DNA from: an uncultured Collinsella sp.
GTDB lineage: Bacteria > Actinomycetota > Coriobacteriia > Coriobacteriales > Coriobacteriaceae
Assembly: GCA_934630735.1 (NCBI GenBank)
Contig: CAKTWK010000002.1
Span: forward strand, 1 to 64,000
Reading direction: 5' to 3'
Length of the DNA: 64,000 nucleotides
The notes below the pieces were generated by a model that saw only the letters and a program-made list of their open reading frames with translations, searched no databases and was not told the origin of the DNA. Below are positions 10,074 through 18,084 of the stretch, piece by piece. The position numbers and the translations under genes are program-made. The first letter of the stretch is position 1; every line of letters begins with the position of its first letter.

Positions 10074-12296
10074 TCATCCCCTTTCGATCTTTGGAACACT
10101 CAGGCGCACCATCAACGGAGATACGGCGCCCAAGACCACCAGCAGAGCGCCCGATGCGCCGACGACCTCTCCAAAAGGCATCGCGTTCGTCCCTCGCCCA
10201 AGGAACCCAATCGTCCCCACCTGGGAAGCGGGATCAAACGAGGCGAATGGAGCCAGCAGCGCGACGCCCATGCCCACGCTTTCAACATGAGCGCTCAACG
10301 AACCCAACACCAAGAGAACCGCGCAAACCATTCCGGTGACAACGGGGTTGCGGCTAATCGCTGCTGTCAACGCAGCGACGACGGAAATCACGCCGTATGC
10401 CATGACCAGCAACGGAATACTGCACAACACCGCCTCCCCCACCATGGACGTTGTCGAAGCTCCCGCCCGAATGAGAGCGACGGGATACTCCGATCCACCC
10501 GCACCGTTCTTAATCACGGACACAACGGCAGCGGGAACCATCGACACCAAAAGCAGCACCAAGCCAAGCAGGAGAGCCAGCGCAACAGCCGTCAGAAAAC
10601 GCACATGCGCTGTTGCGGGGATCTGGAGAACCAGAAGGGAACGACACTGCAGGTGGGTGCACGCGAGCGATGTGACAACCACGGGCAACAGCAAAAATAA
10701 GGAGGGAAGCGCTGCCTGGAGATACGAAAGGAGGATTAATGGGGGCATCTTCGTACTTAACTCGTAAACCTTGGGGTCCGGCAAGCTCGCGATCGACTCA
10801 AGCAGAAGGGCGCGCGCCTCCGCACGAGAAGGAGTCTCCGGCTCGATTCCGATCGATTGCAGGAGAGTCGCATCTGCCGCGCCCAGCTCACCTCGAGCGC
10901 GCTCGTACGTCGCAAGGCTTCGAAACCCCTCCGCAGGCATAGGCGCGTACACGAAACCCGAAAGAGCATCCCGCATGTCTTCCAGGGCCGCTTTGCCCTC
11001 GACGTCCATATTCGCAGCGTTCTGCTCTAGATACCGATCTATTGAACGGAGCTCCCCATCCCTATACCGAACAGCGGAAACGTTATCAGCGTCAGGAAAC
11101 ATCTCGACCAGAGCCGGGGCCAGCATCGTCGTCGACATTGCAATCGCGCATACGGCGAGGGTAGGAGAACGCAGGAGCAGTTTCCCCATCGTTCTTACGT
11201 ATGCAACGGCGGAGGCACAAGCGCTCGAACGAGTTGCCGTTCTCGATGCAGTGAAGGAACCTCTCTCAAGACAAATCGGGGATATCGGGCACGCGCAGCC
11301 GCTCTTTCCAGCAACGCAAAGCAGGCTAATTGCCAGCACCTCGATCCCGATTGCGCATACGAGGGCAATCGCGCCACGCTCGAAGCAAAGTCCAGGCAGA
11401 TTCACTATCTGCGTTGTCGGGTACGGGCTATAGGCGCCGACGGTCAACTCAGTGTTCGCATACGTAAGGGGATTCAACAGGGCGAACTCACGTAAAGCGA
11501 TGGATCTTCCGTAATACCCGGGAACCATCGTCACCCCCATCAGGGCACATACGAACACGATTCCAAGCGTAGGGTTATTGGCAATCTTCACGGCAAGGTG
11601 AACGACAAGCGAGATGAACGCTGCCACCAAGAATTGCAAGATGGCCGTCTGCGCGAACACCAGCCAAGCCGGTTTGATAACCGGAGTCGCATATTGAATG
11701 TAGCCTATCGGATAGAACGGCGAGCCCGGGCCATTCTTCACAAGCGCGGCGATTATCCCTGGAAGATTGATGGCGAGGACGGCAAGCATTGCAAAAACAC
11801 TCGCCCATACGCTCGATGCAACAAGTCTACCCAGCTCGCCCATCGGTGCCTGGATGATGAGCTTTTCACGTTTGTTAAGACGCGCGGCAAGGAACGAGAC
11901 GGCAACGGCCGTTGCGACCCATAGCAAGTACTCCTTCGATCCGTCATAATAGGTGTACTCTCCATCCGATATCTGCAGAAACGGAAGTAGGGGAGAGAGC
12001 GGTGCCAAGATAAGACGTCCCGCGGCAAGAGGGTACAGAAGCGCGGGCATGCTTGATGAAGAGGTATAGACACCGTCCTCCCCCGCATTCACAAGCGCAT
12101 CCGCATAGGATGCTGACAATTCCTGCTCAACACGGGTTATTCCCGACTCGAGATATTCGACCCGTCCGTCGATGCCAGCCGCGCTCCTGAAGACGGGCAG
12201 AGCACAAAGAACCATCAACGCAACAACGACAACACAGAGCGACCTGGAGGAGAGAAGCGACCTAAAGATCGCCTTCGAGATTTTGAGCATATTCAT
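10074..12296 (-). CDS. ABC-2 type permease, two fused six-helix halves
   Basis: This 740-residue membrane protein is built of two similar halves of six predicted membrane segments each, with an extracytoplasmic loop after the first helix of each half. LPGIIAALVKNGPGSPFYPI in the first half and VPAAVVSVIKNGAGGSEYPV in the second align without gaps, evidence for internal duplication. The start at 12296 (MNMLKISK) follows AAGG at good spacing; an upstream ATG at 12314 is possible. It abuts the ATPase gene. It probably forms the channel of an exporter of unknown substrate. Confidence 0.8.
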   Translation of the reverse strand: MNMLKISKAIFRSLLSSRSLCVVVVALMVLCALPVFRSAAGIDGRVEYLESGITRVEQELSASYADALVNAGEDGVYTSSSSMPALLYPLAAGRLILAPLSPLLPFLQISDGEYTYYDGSKEYLLWVATAVAVSFLAARLNKREKLIIQAPMGELGRLVASSVWASVFAMLAVLAINLPGIIAALVKNGPGSPFYPIGYIQYATPVIKPAWLVFAQTAILQFLVAAFISLVVHLAVKIANNPTLGIVFVCALMGVTMVPGYYGRSIALREFALLNPLTYANTELTVGAYSPYPTTQIVNLPGLCFERGAIALVCAIGIEVLAISLLCVAGKSGCACPISPICLERGSFTASRTATRSSACASAVAYVRTMGKLLLRSPTLAVCAIAMSTTMLAPALVEMFPDADNVSAVRYRDGELRSIDRYLEQNAANMDVEGKAALEDMRDALSGFVYAPMPAEGFRSLATYERARGELGAADATLLQSIGIEPETPSRAEARALLLESIASLPDPKVYELSTKMPPLILLSYLQAALPSLFLLLPVVVTSLACTHLQCRSLLVLQIPATAHVRFLTAVALALLLGLVLLLVSMVPAAVVSVIKNGAGGSEYPVALIRAGASTTSMVGEAVLCSIPLLVMAYGVISVVAALTAAISRNPVVTGMVCAVLLVLGSLSAHVESVGMGVALLAPFASFDPASQVGTIGFLGRGTNAMPFGEVVGASGALLVVLGAVSPLMVRLSVPKIERG

Positions 12297-12329
12297 CGCC
12301 AACCTTAACCTCATCCAGTCGGAACAGAG

Positions 12330-12352
12330 GGGCCGAACAAAATGCTCGGCCC
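12330..12352. repeat. 7-bp stem hairpin in divergent intergenic region
   Basis: GGGCCGA (12330-12336) pairs with TCGGCCC (12346-12352). It lies between the leftward ABC operon and the rightward DUF2975 gene. Confidence 0.5.
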
Positions 12353-12375
12353 TTATTACTTGCCGGCAAAGTCAA

Positions 12376-12394
12376 TTTAACATAAACTGTTAAA
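12376..12394. promoter_or_regulatory. Palindrome TTTAACA-N5-TGTTAAA, candidate operator
   Basis: This perfect 7-bp dyad with a 5-base spacer lies 38 bases before the DUF2975 start and 80 bases before the ABC operon start. It is a suitable site for the XRE protein encoded just downstream, controlling one or both divergent units. This is inference from position and symmetry. Confidence 0.45.
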
Positions 12395-12431
12395 AAGTAA
12401 CCTGAGTTTTTTAAATTCTTCGGAGGTTATT

Positions 12432-12944
12432 ATGAGTTCCGACAATCGCACTCCCCGGCTTCATTCCTTCCGCATCGCATGTGCGATAGCCTCTGCGACC
12501 CTTTGCGCCACCGCCATCGCACAAGTGGCGTTCTCCTTAAAGCCAGCAATCGAAGTGCTCGACAACCCTGTAATTGCAGACTCCCCCGCGTATCCAGCCC
12601 TTGCGATCTCGACATTGGTCCCTGCCGTCATCGGTATCGCTACGACCATCCTCAGCGCCGTTCTCGTGTGGACGATCAAGAGCGGAGACCCCTTCAAGAA
12701 AGGGTCTGCGACATGCTTGAAGGTGCTCGGCATTCTCTTCGTTGTTCAAGCTGCCACCAGCCTCTACGCCGGCTCACTCAAAACCTCCGTTTCGATGTTT
12801 GGCGGCGAGGGGGCCGTCGGCGCCCAAGAGATCGCTTCATCATTCGATTGGACCTCTCTGGTTCTCGGCATCGTCCTGTTCATGCTTTCCCAGCTCTTCT
12901 TGTACGCCCGAGAGCTGTACCTCGACTCCGACGAGATTGCGTAA
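12432..12944 (+). CDS. DUF2975-like four-helix membrane protein
   Basis: This 170-residue protein has four hydrophobic segments (about 12-35, 55-80, 95-115 and 140-160) and little else. Its size and coupling to a small XRE regulator match DUF2975 membrane proteins. GGAGG stands 5 bases before the ATG. It is divergent from the ABC exporter and separated from the regulator by 9 bases. Function is unknown; it may be a membrane sensor for the regulator. Confidence 0.65.
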   Translation: MSSDNRTPRLHSFRIACAIASATLCATAIAQVAFSLKPAIEVLDNPVIADSPAYPALAISTLVPAVIGIATTILSAVLVWTIKSGDPFKKGSATCLKVLGILFVVQAATSLYAGSLKTSVSMFGGEGAVGAQEIASSFDWTSLVLGIVLFMLSQLFLYARELYLDSDEIA

Positions 12945-12953
12945 GGAAACGCC

Positions 12954-13205
12954 ATGCCCGTAATTGTTCGCCTCGACAAGATCATGGCCGAGCGAAAGAT
13001 TTCCTCGAACGAACTTGCCGAAAGGATTGGAACCACGCCCGTGAACCTGTCCCGTATTAAAAAAGGGCATATTCGCGGCATTCGCTTCAACACACTCGAG
13101 CAGCTATGCCTCGCCCTTCGTTGCCAACCCGGAGACCTTCTCGAAGTCATGAGCGAAGAGGATGCCCGAAAGGAGTTCGGACTCGATTGGTCCGCCGAGG
13201 ATTAG
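12954..13205 (+). CDS. Small XRE/Cro-type HTH regulator
   Basis: This 83-residue DNA-binding protein is almost all helix-turn-helix: LDKIMAERKISSNELAERIG, then TPVNLSRIKKGHIRGIRFNT and LEQLCLALRCQPGDLLEV. It resembles YozG-type regulators that sit beside DUF2975 genes. AAGGAAA precedes the ATG at 12954. It likely regulates its own operon or the divergent ABC exporter through the nearby palindrome. Its stop codon is followed immediately, in the same frame, by a truncated integrase. Confidence 0.85.
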   Translation: MPVIVRLDKIMAERKISSNELAERIGTTPVNLSRIKKGHIRGIRFNTLEQLCLALRCQPGDLLEVMSEEDARKEFGLDWSAED

Positions 13206-13931
13206 AGGACGGTCGTACTCGCCCTGCACACGGGGATGCGAATCGGCGAGGTCTGCGGCCTTCGGTGGTGCGATGTGGATTTCGAGACGGGCCTGATCTC
13301 GATCAGACACTCGGTGGCGTACGCGAAGGGAATGGGTTCGTTCATCAAGGACACCAAGACCCATGACGCCAGGGGTATCCCCATCGACCCGGTCGGCCTA
13401 CTCCCCTTCCTGAAGGAGACCCACGAGATCGACTGCGGAAAGCTGCGCTTGCGCGGCCTTACCGGGGCGGTCGAGATCGGGGACTGCTACATCCTGTCGG
13501 AGCCGGGCGCGACCTTCGCGACGACAAGCTATATCCGCAGGGCGTTCAAGACGTTCTCGGAGACCAACGGCCTCATGGGCACCAACGACGAGCTGATCAC
13601 GTTCCACGGCCTTCGCCACACGTTCGCAACGCAGTGGATCCGCCAAGGCGGCGATATCAAGGCGCTCCAATCGATCCTCGGCCACAAGGACACCATGGCG
13701 ACGCTCAACGTCTACGCCGACATCGAGCCCATCTCCAAAATCCATAACATGCTGCGCGCCACGCCGTGCCTTTGGCGCGGGCACCTCGGGCCGAGGGTCG
13801 ATCCGGGTCCCATGTTCCAACAGAGGATCCAGGAGTCCATCGAGACGCTCCAGGCGTTCGGCTCCGGCATCACCGAGCCGGACGACCGAAATATCGCCAT
13901 ACGCGACGTGAAGACGAACAGTTGGCTCTAG
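13206..13931 (+). pseudogene. Decapitated tyrosine recombinase (integrase C-terminal domain)
   Basis: The open frame begins directly after the XRE stop codon, with RTVVLALHTGMRIGEVCGLR, and has no N-terminal arm-binding or core-binding domain. The catalytic domain is otherwise recognisable: Arg in TGMRIGEV, Lys in KDTKTHDARG, HGLRHTFAT, LGHKD and Tyr in LNVYADIEP. The first ATG is at 13236 and lacks an evident ribosome site. It is a remnant of a mobile element whose 5' half was lost. Its catalytic residues are intact, so a residual in-trans activity is not excluded. Confidence 0.8.
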
Positions 13932-14257
13932 CTCACCGAGTACGCGGCAGTGCTGGGCCCATCCCAACTGAGGTCACGGTGGTCCGATAGGGGCGCCGCC
14001 CGCGGCATGCGCCGCGGAGCGGTATCCCCTACCGAAGGGCGGGGATGCCCTCCGCTTCCAGTTCGGAATCAGCCGTCGGAGGCGTTCGGCTGACTGCGGG
14101 AACGGCCTGTTCGCTCAATGTGTTCGGCTGAGATCGGAAATCAACCCAACACGAGCCGGACACGCGCCAGACGGCTCTTCCCCGTGCGGCCTTCCCCCTT
14201 ACGCTCATGTTGCAGGCATGTAACGCCGCAGCGAGCGCGCCTTTTTTGCGCCAGACA
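13932..14257. other. Gene-free stretch after the integrase remnant
   Basis: No credible gene was found. It contains a CCGCGGC/GCCGCGG hairpin near 14000 with a 4-base loop and a GC-rich stretch that may be leftover mobile-element DNA. No attachment-site repeat could be identified. Confidence 0.5.
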
Positions 14258-14280
14258 GGTACAATGATGAACACTGTACC
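14258..14280 (+). promoter_or_regulatory. Dyad overlapping a -10-like TACAAT
   Basis: GGTACA (14258-14263) and TGTACC (14275-14280) form a perfect 6-bp dyad, and TACAAT inside it is a good -10. It lies about 50 bases before the ACT-domain gene. A repressor site over the promoter is a reasonable guess. Confidence 0.4.
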
Positions 14281-14327
14281 GTAGCGGAGCGCCCCGCGCG
14301 CGCCGCAATCACGCGAAAGGGTTTCCC

Positions 14328-14615
14328 ATGGCCGAGATCTCGTCCTCCCGTATCGTCATCACCGTCCTTGGCAAGAACCGCCCCGGCATCGTCGCCGGCG
14401 TCACCCGTGTCCTAGGCGAGGCCAACGTCGACATCCGCGACATCACGCAGTCCATTATCGAGGACATCTTCACCATGACCATGCTGGCCGACACCGCCGA
14501 GTCCAAGCTCGACTTCGCCGAGCTGCAGAAGGCGCTGGCCGAGGCCGGCGAGCTTTCGGGCGTCAACGTGTCCATCCAGCGCGAGGACGTCTTTAACTTT
14601 ATGTACCGCCTGTAG
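14328..14615 (+). CDS. ACT domain protein (UPF0237 family)
   Basis: This 95-residue protein is a single ACT-type regulatory fold with a second half: SRIVITVLGKNRPGIVAGVT then VLGEANVDIRDITQSIIED. These match the UPF0237 family, thought to bind a small ligand such as an amino acid. AAAGGG precedes the ATG. In many genomes its neighbour is a DUF711-type protein; here citrate synthase follows 77 bases later, so a link to glutamate or citrate metabolism is possible but unproven. Confidence 0.85.
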   Translation: MAEISSSRIVITVLGKNRPGIVAGVTRVLGEANVDIRDITQSIIEDIFTMTMLADTAESKLDFAELQKALAEAGELSGVNVSIQREDVFNFMYRL

Positions 14616-14692
14616 CGAACAAGCCGCTCGGGGCAGCTTGACGTCATATCGTCCAAGCGCGCGGCCCCAAAGCGGACCGGAGAGGAGCGCGC

Positions 14693-16111
14693 ATGGCCTA
14701 CGACGCCAAGAAAATCTACTACCGCTTCGACGATCACCTGAGCCGCCTGGTTCTGGATTACGAGGCGAGCCGTCAGATTTCGCCCGAAAGCGAAAACCTC
14801 TACCACGGCCTGCCGACCGCCCCGTACGACGAGGGCTTGTTCGTAGAGCACAACGTCAAGCGCGGCCTGCGCAATGCCGATGGCTCGGGCGTGGTCGCGG
14901 GCCTTACCCGCATCTCGGATGTGCATGGCTACAACAAGGTCGACGGAAAGGTCGTGCCCGATCAGGGCAAACTCACGCTTCGTGGCTACAGCATCGAGGA
15001 CCTGGTCAACAACGCCCAGGCCGAGGATCGCTATGGCTACGAAGAGGTCGCCTACCTGCTCATCACTGGCTCGCTGCCCACCAAAGAGGAGCTCGACGGT
15101 TTTTGCGGACGTCTGGGCGCTTTTAGGCACCTGAGCGACGAGTACGTCAAAGAGTTCCCCATGACCACGGTGTCGTCGAGCATCATGAATGTGCTTCAGC
15201 GCGCCGTACTGCTGCTCTACGCCTTCGACGCCGAGCCCGACGCCATTACACCCGAGCACGAAATCGACGTGGCCATCTCCATGCTCGCCCGTCTCCCCCG
15301 CATCGCCGCCTTCGCGCATATGGCCTCGGTCGCCAAGCGCCGCGGCTCCGAGGTTCATGTACCGCACCCCACACCCGGCCTCTCCACCGCCGAGACCATC
15401 CTGCAGGTGTTGCGCGGCGGCATGGAATTCACCCGCGACGAAGCCATGCTGCTCGACGTGATGCTCATGCTGCATGCCGAGCACGGCGGCGGCAACAACT
15501 CCACGTTTGCCTGCCGCGTGCTGTCCTCCTCGGCCACCGACCCGTATTCCGCCTATGCCGCGGCCATCGGCTCGCTCAAGGGTCCGCGCCACGGCGGCGC
15601 CAACGCCAAGGTCGTGTCCATGCACGAGGACATCCGTGCGCACGTCTCCAATTGGGAGGACGAGGACGAGGTCGCAGCCTACCTGGGCAAGATTCTCGAC
15701 AAGCAAGCCTTCGACGGCACGGGCCTCATCTACGGTATGGGCCACGCCGTCTACACGCTGAGCGATCCGCGCGCCGAGGTGTGCCGCCGTTACGCGCGCA
15801 CGCTTGCCGCCAAGAAGGACCTGGGCGATGAGTTCGCGCTCATCGAGCGCATCGAGCGCCTGGCACCGCAGGTGATGCGCGACCACGGCATGACCAAGCC
15901 CATCTGCGCCAACATAGACCTGTACACGGGCTTTATCTACAAGATGCTCGGCGTGCCCGAGACGCTCTTTACACCGCTGTTCGCCGTCGCCCGCATGGCC
16001 GGCTGGTCGGCGCACCGCATGGAAGAGCTCTTCTGCGCGCACCGCATCATCCGTCCCGCGTATCGCCCGGTTATCGAGCCGCTGGAGTACAAGCCGCTCG
16101 CCGACCGCTAG
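14693..16111 (+). CDS. gltA: Citrate synthase family protein
   Basis: This 472-residue enzyme condenses acetyl-CoA (or propionyl-CoA) with oxaloacetate. Active-site regions are visible: LHAEHGGGNNSTFACRV, then GLIYGMGHAVYTLSDPRA, with a conserved aspartate region near ICANIDLYTGFIYK. It is longer than typical bacterial enzymes because of an N-terminal extension of about 70 residues. GGAG stands before the ATG at 14693. A strong terminator follows. The choice between citrate and 2-methylcitrate synthase cannot be settled from sequence alone. Confidence 0.88.
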   Translation: MAYDAKKIYYRFDDHLSRLVLDYEASRQISPESENLYHGLPTAPYDEGLFVEHNVKRGLRNADGSGVVAGLTRISDVHGYNKVDGKVVPDQGKLTLRGYSIEDLVNNAQAEDRYGYEEVAYLLITGSLPTKEELDGFCGRLGAFRHLSDEYVKEFPMTTVSSSIMNVLQRAVLLLYAFDAEPDAITPEHEIDVAISMLARLPRIAAFAHMASVAKRRGSEVHVPHPTPGLSTAETILQVLRGGMEFTRDEAMLLDVMLMLHAEHGGGNNSTFACRVLSSSATDPYSAYAAAIGSLKGPRHGGANAKVVSMHEDIRAHVSNWEDEDEVAAYLGKILDKQAFDGTGLIYGMGHAVYTLSDPRAEVCRRYARTLAAKKDLGDEFALIERIERLAPQVMRDHGMTKPICANIDLYTGFIYKMLGVPETLFTPLFAVARMAGWSAHRMEELFCAHRIIRPAYRPVIEPLEYKPLADR

Positions 16112-16134
16112 GACGCGGACCGTTATAGAACCCG

Positions 16135-16173
16135 AGCGTGGCCAGGGCATCACCGCCCTCGGCCACGCTTTTT
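16135..16173 (+). terminator. Terminator after citrate synthase
   Basis: AGCGTGGCC and GGCCACGCT form the main stem, extended by GGGC/GCCC near the loop, and TTTTTA follows. Confidence 0.9.
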
Positions 16174-16198
16174 ATGCCAGTAGGAAGGGCTGCATCGA

Positions 16199-17041
16199 AT
16201 GATTGTGTTTTCCGATATGGATGGAACGCTGCTGACGAGCGATAAGCAGATGAGCGACGCCACCTGGACGATGCTCGACGAGCTTGCGCGCCGCGGTGTT
16301 GAGTTTGTGCCCTGCACGGGGCGCCCGCTGTCGGGCATCTTTGAGCCCATCCTCGCCCACCCCGCCGTACACTACGCGGTCTGCGCCAACGGTGCCAGCG
16401 TCTGGCAGCTCGACGACGGTACGCCCACCGATGCCTCACGTGCTACGCGCATTTTGAGCCGACCGCTCGACCGCGCCATCGCCCACCGCGTCCATAGCAT
16501 TGCCGCCGGCCACGATGTGACCTTCGATATCTTCGCGGACGGGCAGTGCTTCCTCCCCCGCTCGCTCTACGAGCGCCTGGACGAATTCTGCGGCGGCGAC
16601 CCCCACATCGCAGCTTCGCTCAAGCGCACGCGAACGCCGATCGACATGGATATCGACAGCAAGATCGACGGAGTCGAGACACTCGAACGCATCGCCATGT
16701 ACTGGCACGACCCAGCCGATCGCGACGCCATCGCGGCAGCGCTCGACACGCTCGAAGGCATCGAGGTCACGCGTTCGTACGCCATGAATATCGAGGTCAT
16801 GGGCGAGGGAGCCACCAAGGGAACGGCCCTCACGTGGCTATGTGAGCACCTGGGCGAGCGTCTCGCCGACGCCTGGTCGTTCGGCGACAACATCAACGAC
16901 ATCCCCATGCTGCAGGCAGCGGGCCACGGCATGGCCATGATCAACGCCGAGCCCGAGGACCGCGAGGCCGCCGACGCCATCACCGAATACGACAACGACC
17001 ACGACGGCGTCGCCCGCACCATCATGGCCGCCCTCGCCTAG
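16199..17041 (+). CDS. HAD-superfamily (Cof-type) phosphatase
   Basis: This 280-residue Cof-type hydrolase opens with the catalytic motif FSDMDGTLL (the first Asp is the nucleophile). It has CTGRPLSG as motif II, a Lys in GATKGTALTWL and FGDNINDIPML as motif IV. The cap domain lies between about residues 85 and 190. The family removes phosphate from sugar phosphates, nucleotides or cofactors; the substrate is not readable. It is convergent with a second HAD gene only 42 bases away. Confidence 0.88.
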   Translation: MIVFSDMDGTLLTSDKQMSDATWTMLDELARRGVEFVPCTGRPLSGIFEPILAHPAVHYAVCANGASVWQLDDGTPTDASRATRILSRPLDRAIAHRVHSIAAGHDVTFDIFADGQCFLPRSLYERLDEFCGGDPHIAASLKRTRTPIDMDIDSKIDGVETLERIAMYWHDPADRDAIAAALDTLEGIEVTRSYAMNIEVMGEGATKGTALTWLCEHLGERLADAWSFGDNINDIPMLQAAGHGMAMINAEPEDREAADAITEYDNDHDGVARTIMAALA

Positions 17042-17051
17042 CAGCAGCAAC

Positions 17052-17082
17052 CCGGCAGAAAAGGAACGTCCCCATCTGCCGG
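17052..17082. terminator. Inverted repeat between convergent HAD genes
   Basis: CCGGCAGA and TCTGCCGG (8 bp) enclose a 15-base loop containing GGAACGTCCCC. It could end transcription in both directions, but neither side has a clear T-run. Confidence 0.45.
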
Positions 17083-17083
17083 A

Positions 17084-17878
17084 TTAAGCGAGACTCTCCA
17101 GCACGCGACGGAGCTCCTGCTGAACGGCGTGGTCGCGGTTACGACCCACCACGCAATCGGCCACCGCCTTGAGCGCGGGGCGCGCGTTTTCCATCGCGCA
17201 ACCCGTGCCGACAAAGCGAATGATCTCGTAGTCGTTCATAGAGTCGCCAAACGCCATAACCTCATCGCGCCCAATGCCGTAATGCTCCGCGAGCTGTGCG
17301 ATGCCCGAAGCCTTCGACACACCGGGCTGCATGGCATCGATCCACGCGTTGCCTGAAGGCGCAAAGGTAAAGAGCTGACCGAGTTCGCGCTGTAGCACGT
17401 ACGCACTGTCCATAACGGCACCGTCGTCGCAAAAGATACTCGCTTTGATGATATTTACGCTGGGATCGGGCAGCTCCCAAATGCGCTCGGCATTGGGGAG
17501 GTCCTTATCGACCTCGCGCACGAACTTGCACTCGTCATCGAGCAAAAAGGACTTGGTTCGGTCAAAGAGTGCAAGATGCAGATTGGGAAACGTCGCGACG
17601 GCCTGGGCGAGCTTTCGAATCGCCAGGTGCGAATACACCTCGCGGTCTACCAATTTGCCGTCGGCGTAGACCTGGGCACCGTTAGCTGCGACAAAGTCCA
17701 TCTTGTCGCGAACGGGCGCAAAGAACTCGCACAGGCGATCGTAGCGGCGGCCTGACGATGCAGCAAAATGTACACCATGCTCGCGTAGCGCCAGGATCAA
17801 TTCGTAGGTCTCAGGCGGCACCTGGCCATTTTCGTCAAGCAGTGTGCCGTCCATATCGGATGCAATCAGTTTAAACAT
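17084..17878 (-). CDS. HAD-superfamily (Cof-type) phosphatase
   Basis: This 264-residue protein is a second Cof-type phosphatase, with ASDMDGTLLDENGQ as motif I, ASSGRRYDRL as motif II, Lys in GVSKASGIAQLAEHYG and FGDSMNDYEII as motif IV. It is only distantly similar to its convergent neighbour, so this is not a recent tandem copy. Its Shine-Dalgarno GAAGGGAG lies inside the arm of a long nested hairpin immediately upstream, so its translation may be structure-controlled. The substrate is unknown. Confidence 0.87.
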   Translation of the reverse strand: MFKLIASDMDGTLLDENGQVPPETYELILALREHGVHFAASSGRRYDRLCEFFAPVRDKMDFVAANGAQVYADGKLVDREVYSHLAIRKLAQAVATFPNLHLALFDRTKSFLLDDECKFVREVDKDLPNAERIWELPDPSVNIIKASIFCDDGAVMDSAYVLQRELGQLFTFAPSGNAWIDAMQPGVSKASGIAQLAEHYGIGRDEVMAFGDSMNDYEIIRFVGTGCAMENARPALKAVADCVVGRNRDHAVQQELRRVLESLA

Positions 17879-17884
17879 AGAAAA

Positions 17885-17944
17885 GCTCCCTTCGGGCTTG
17901 ATGGAATCGGACGTGTATCCGATTCCAACGTACCCAAAGGGAGC
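17885..17944 (-). promoter_or_regulatory. Nested hairpin sequestering a ribosome site
   Basis: Inner perfect stem GGAATCGGA/TCCGATTCC (17903-17911 with 17918-17926) and outer stem GCTCCCTT/AAGGGAGC (17885-17892 with 17937-17944) are joined by partly pairing 10-base segments. On the minus strand the outer arm contains GAAGGGAG, the ribosome site of the HAD gene, and is followed by TTTTC and the ATG. It may be a translational switch or a terminator for adenine deaminase. Confidence 0.65.
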
Positions 17945-18084
17945 CCAAATAAGACCCCGCAGTCATAAACGTTACAAGGACCTAGCAAATAGCTCACGCG
18001 CGCCAGAGGTCCCACGGTCGTGGCGTCAGGCGACACGCCAAAGAGTGTCCCCGACGGCCAGTCGTTTAAGAACGTCCCCAATGA

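Noticed and set aside
14309..16153. 614-codon leftward open frame
   Set aside because: Antisense shadow of the ACT and citrate synthase genes, which carry clear active-site motifs and ribosome sites.
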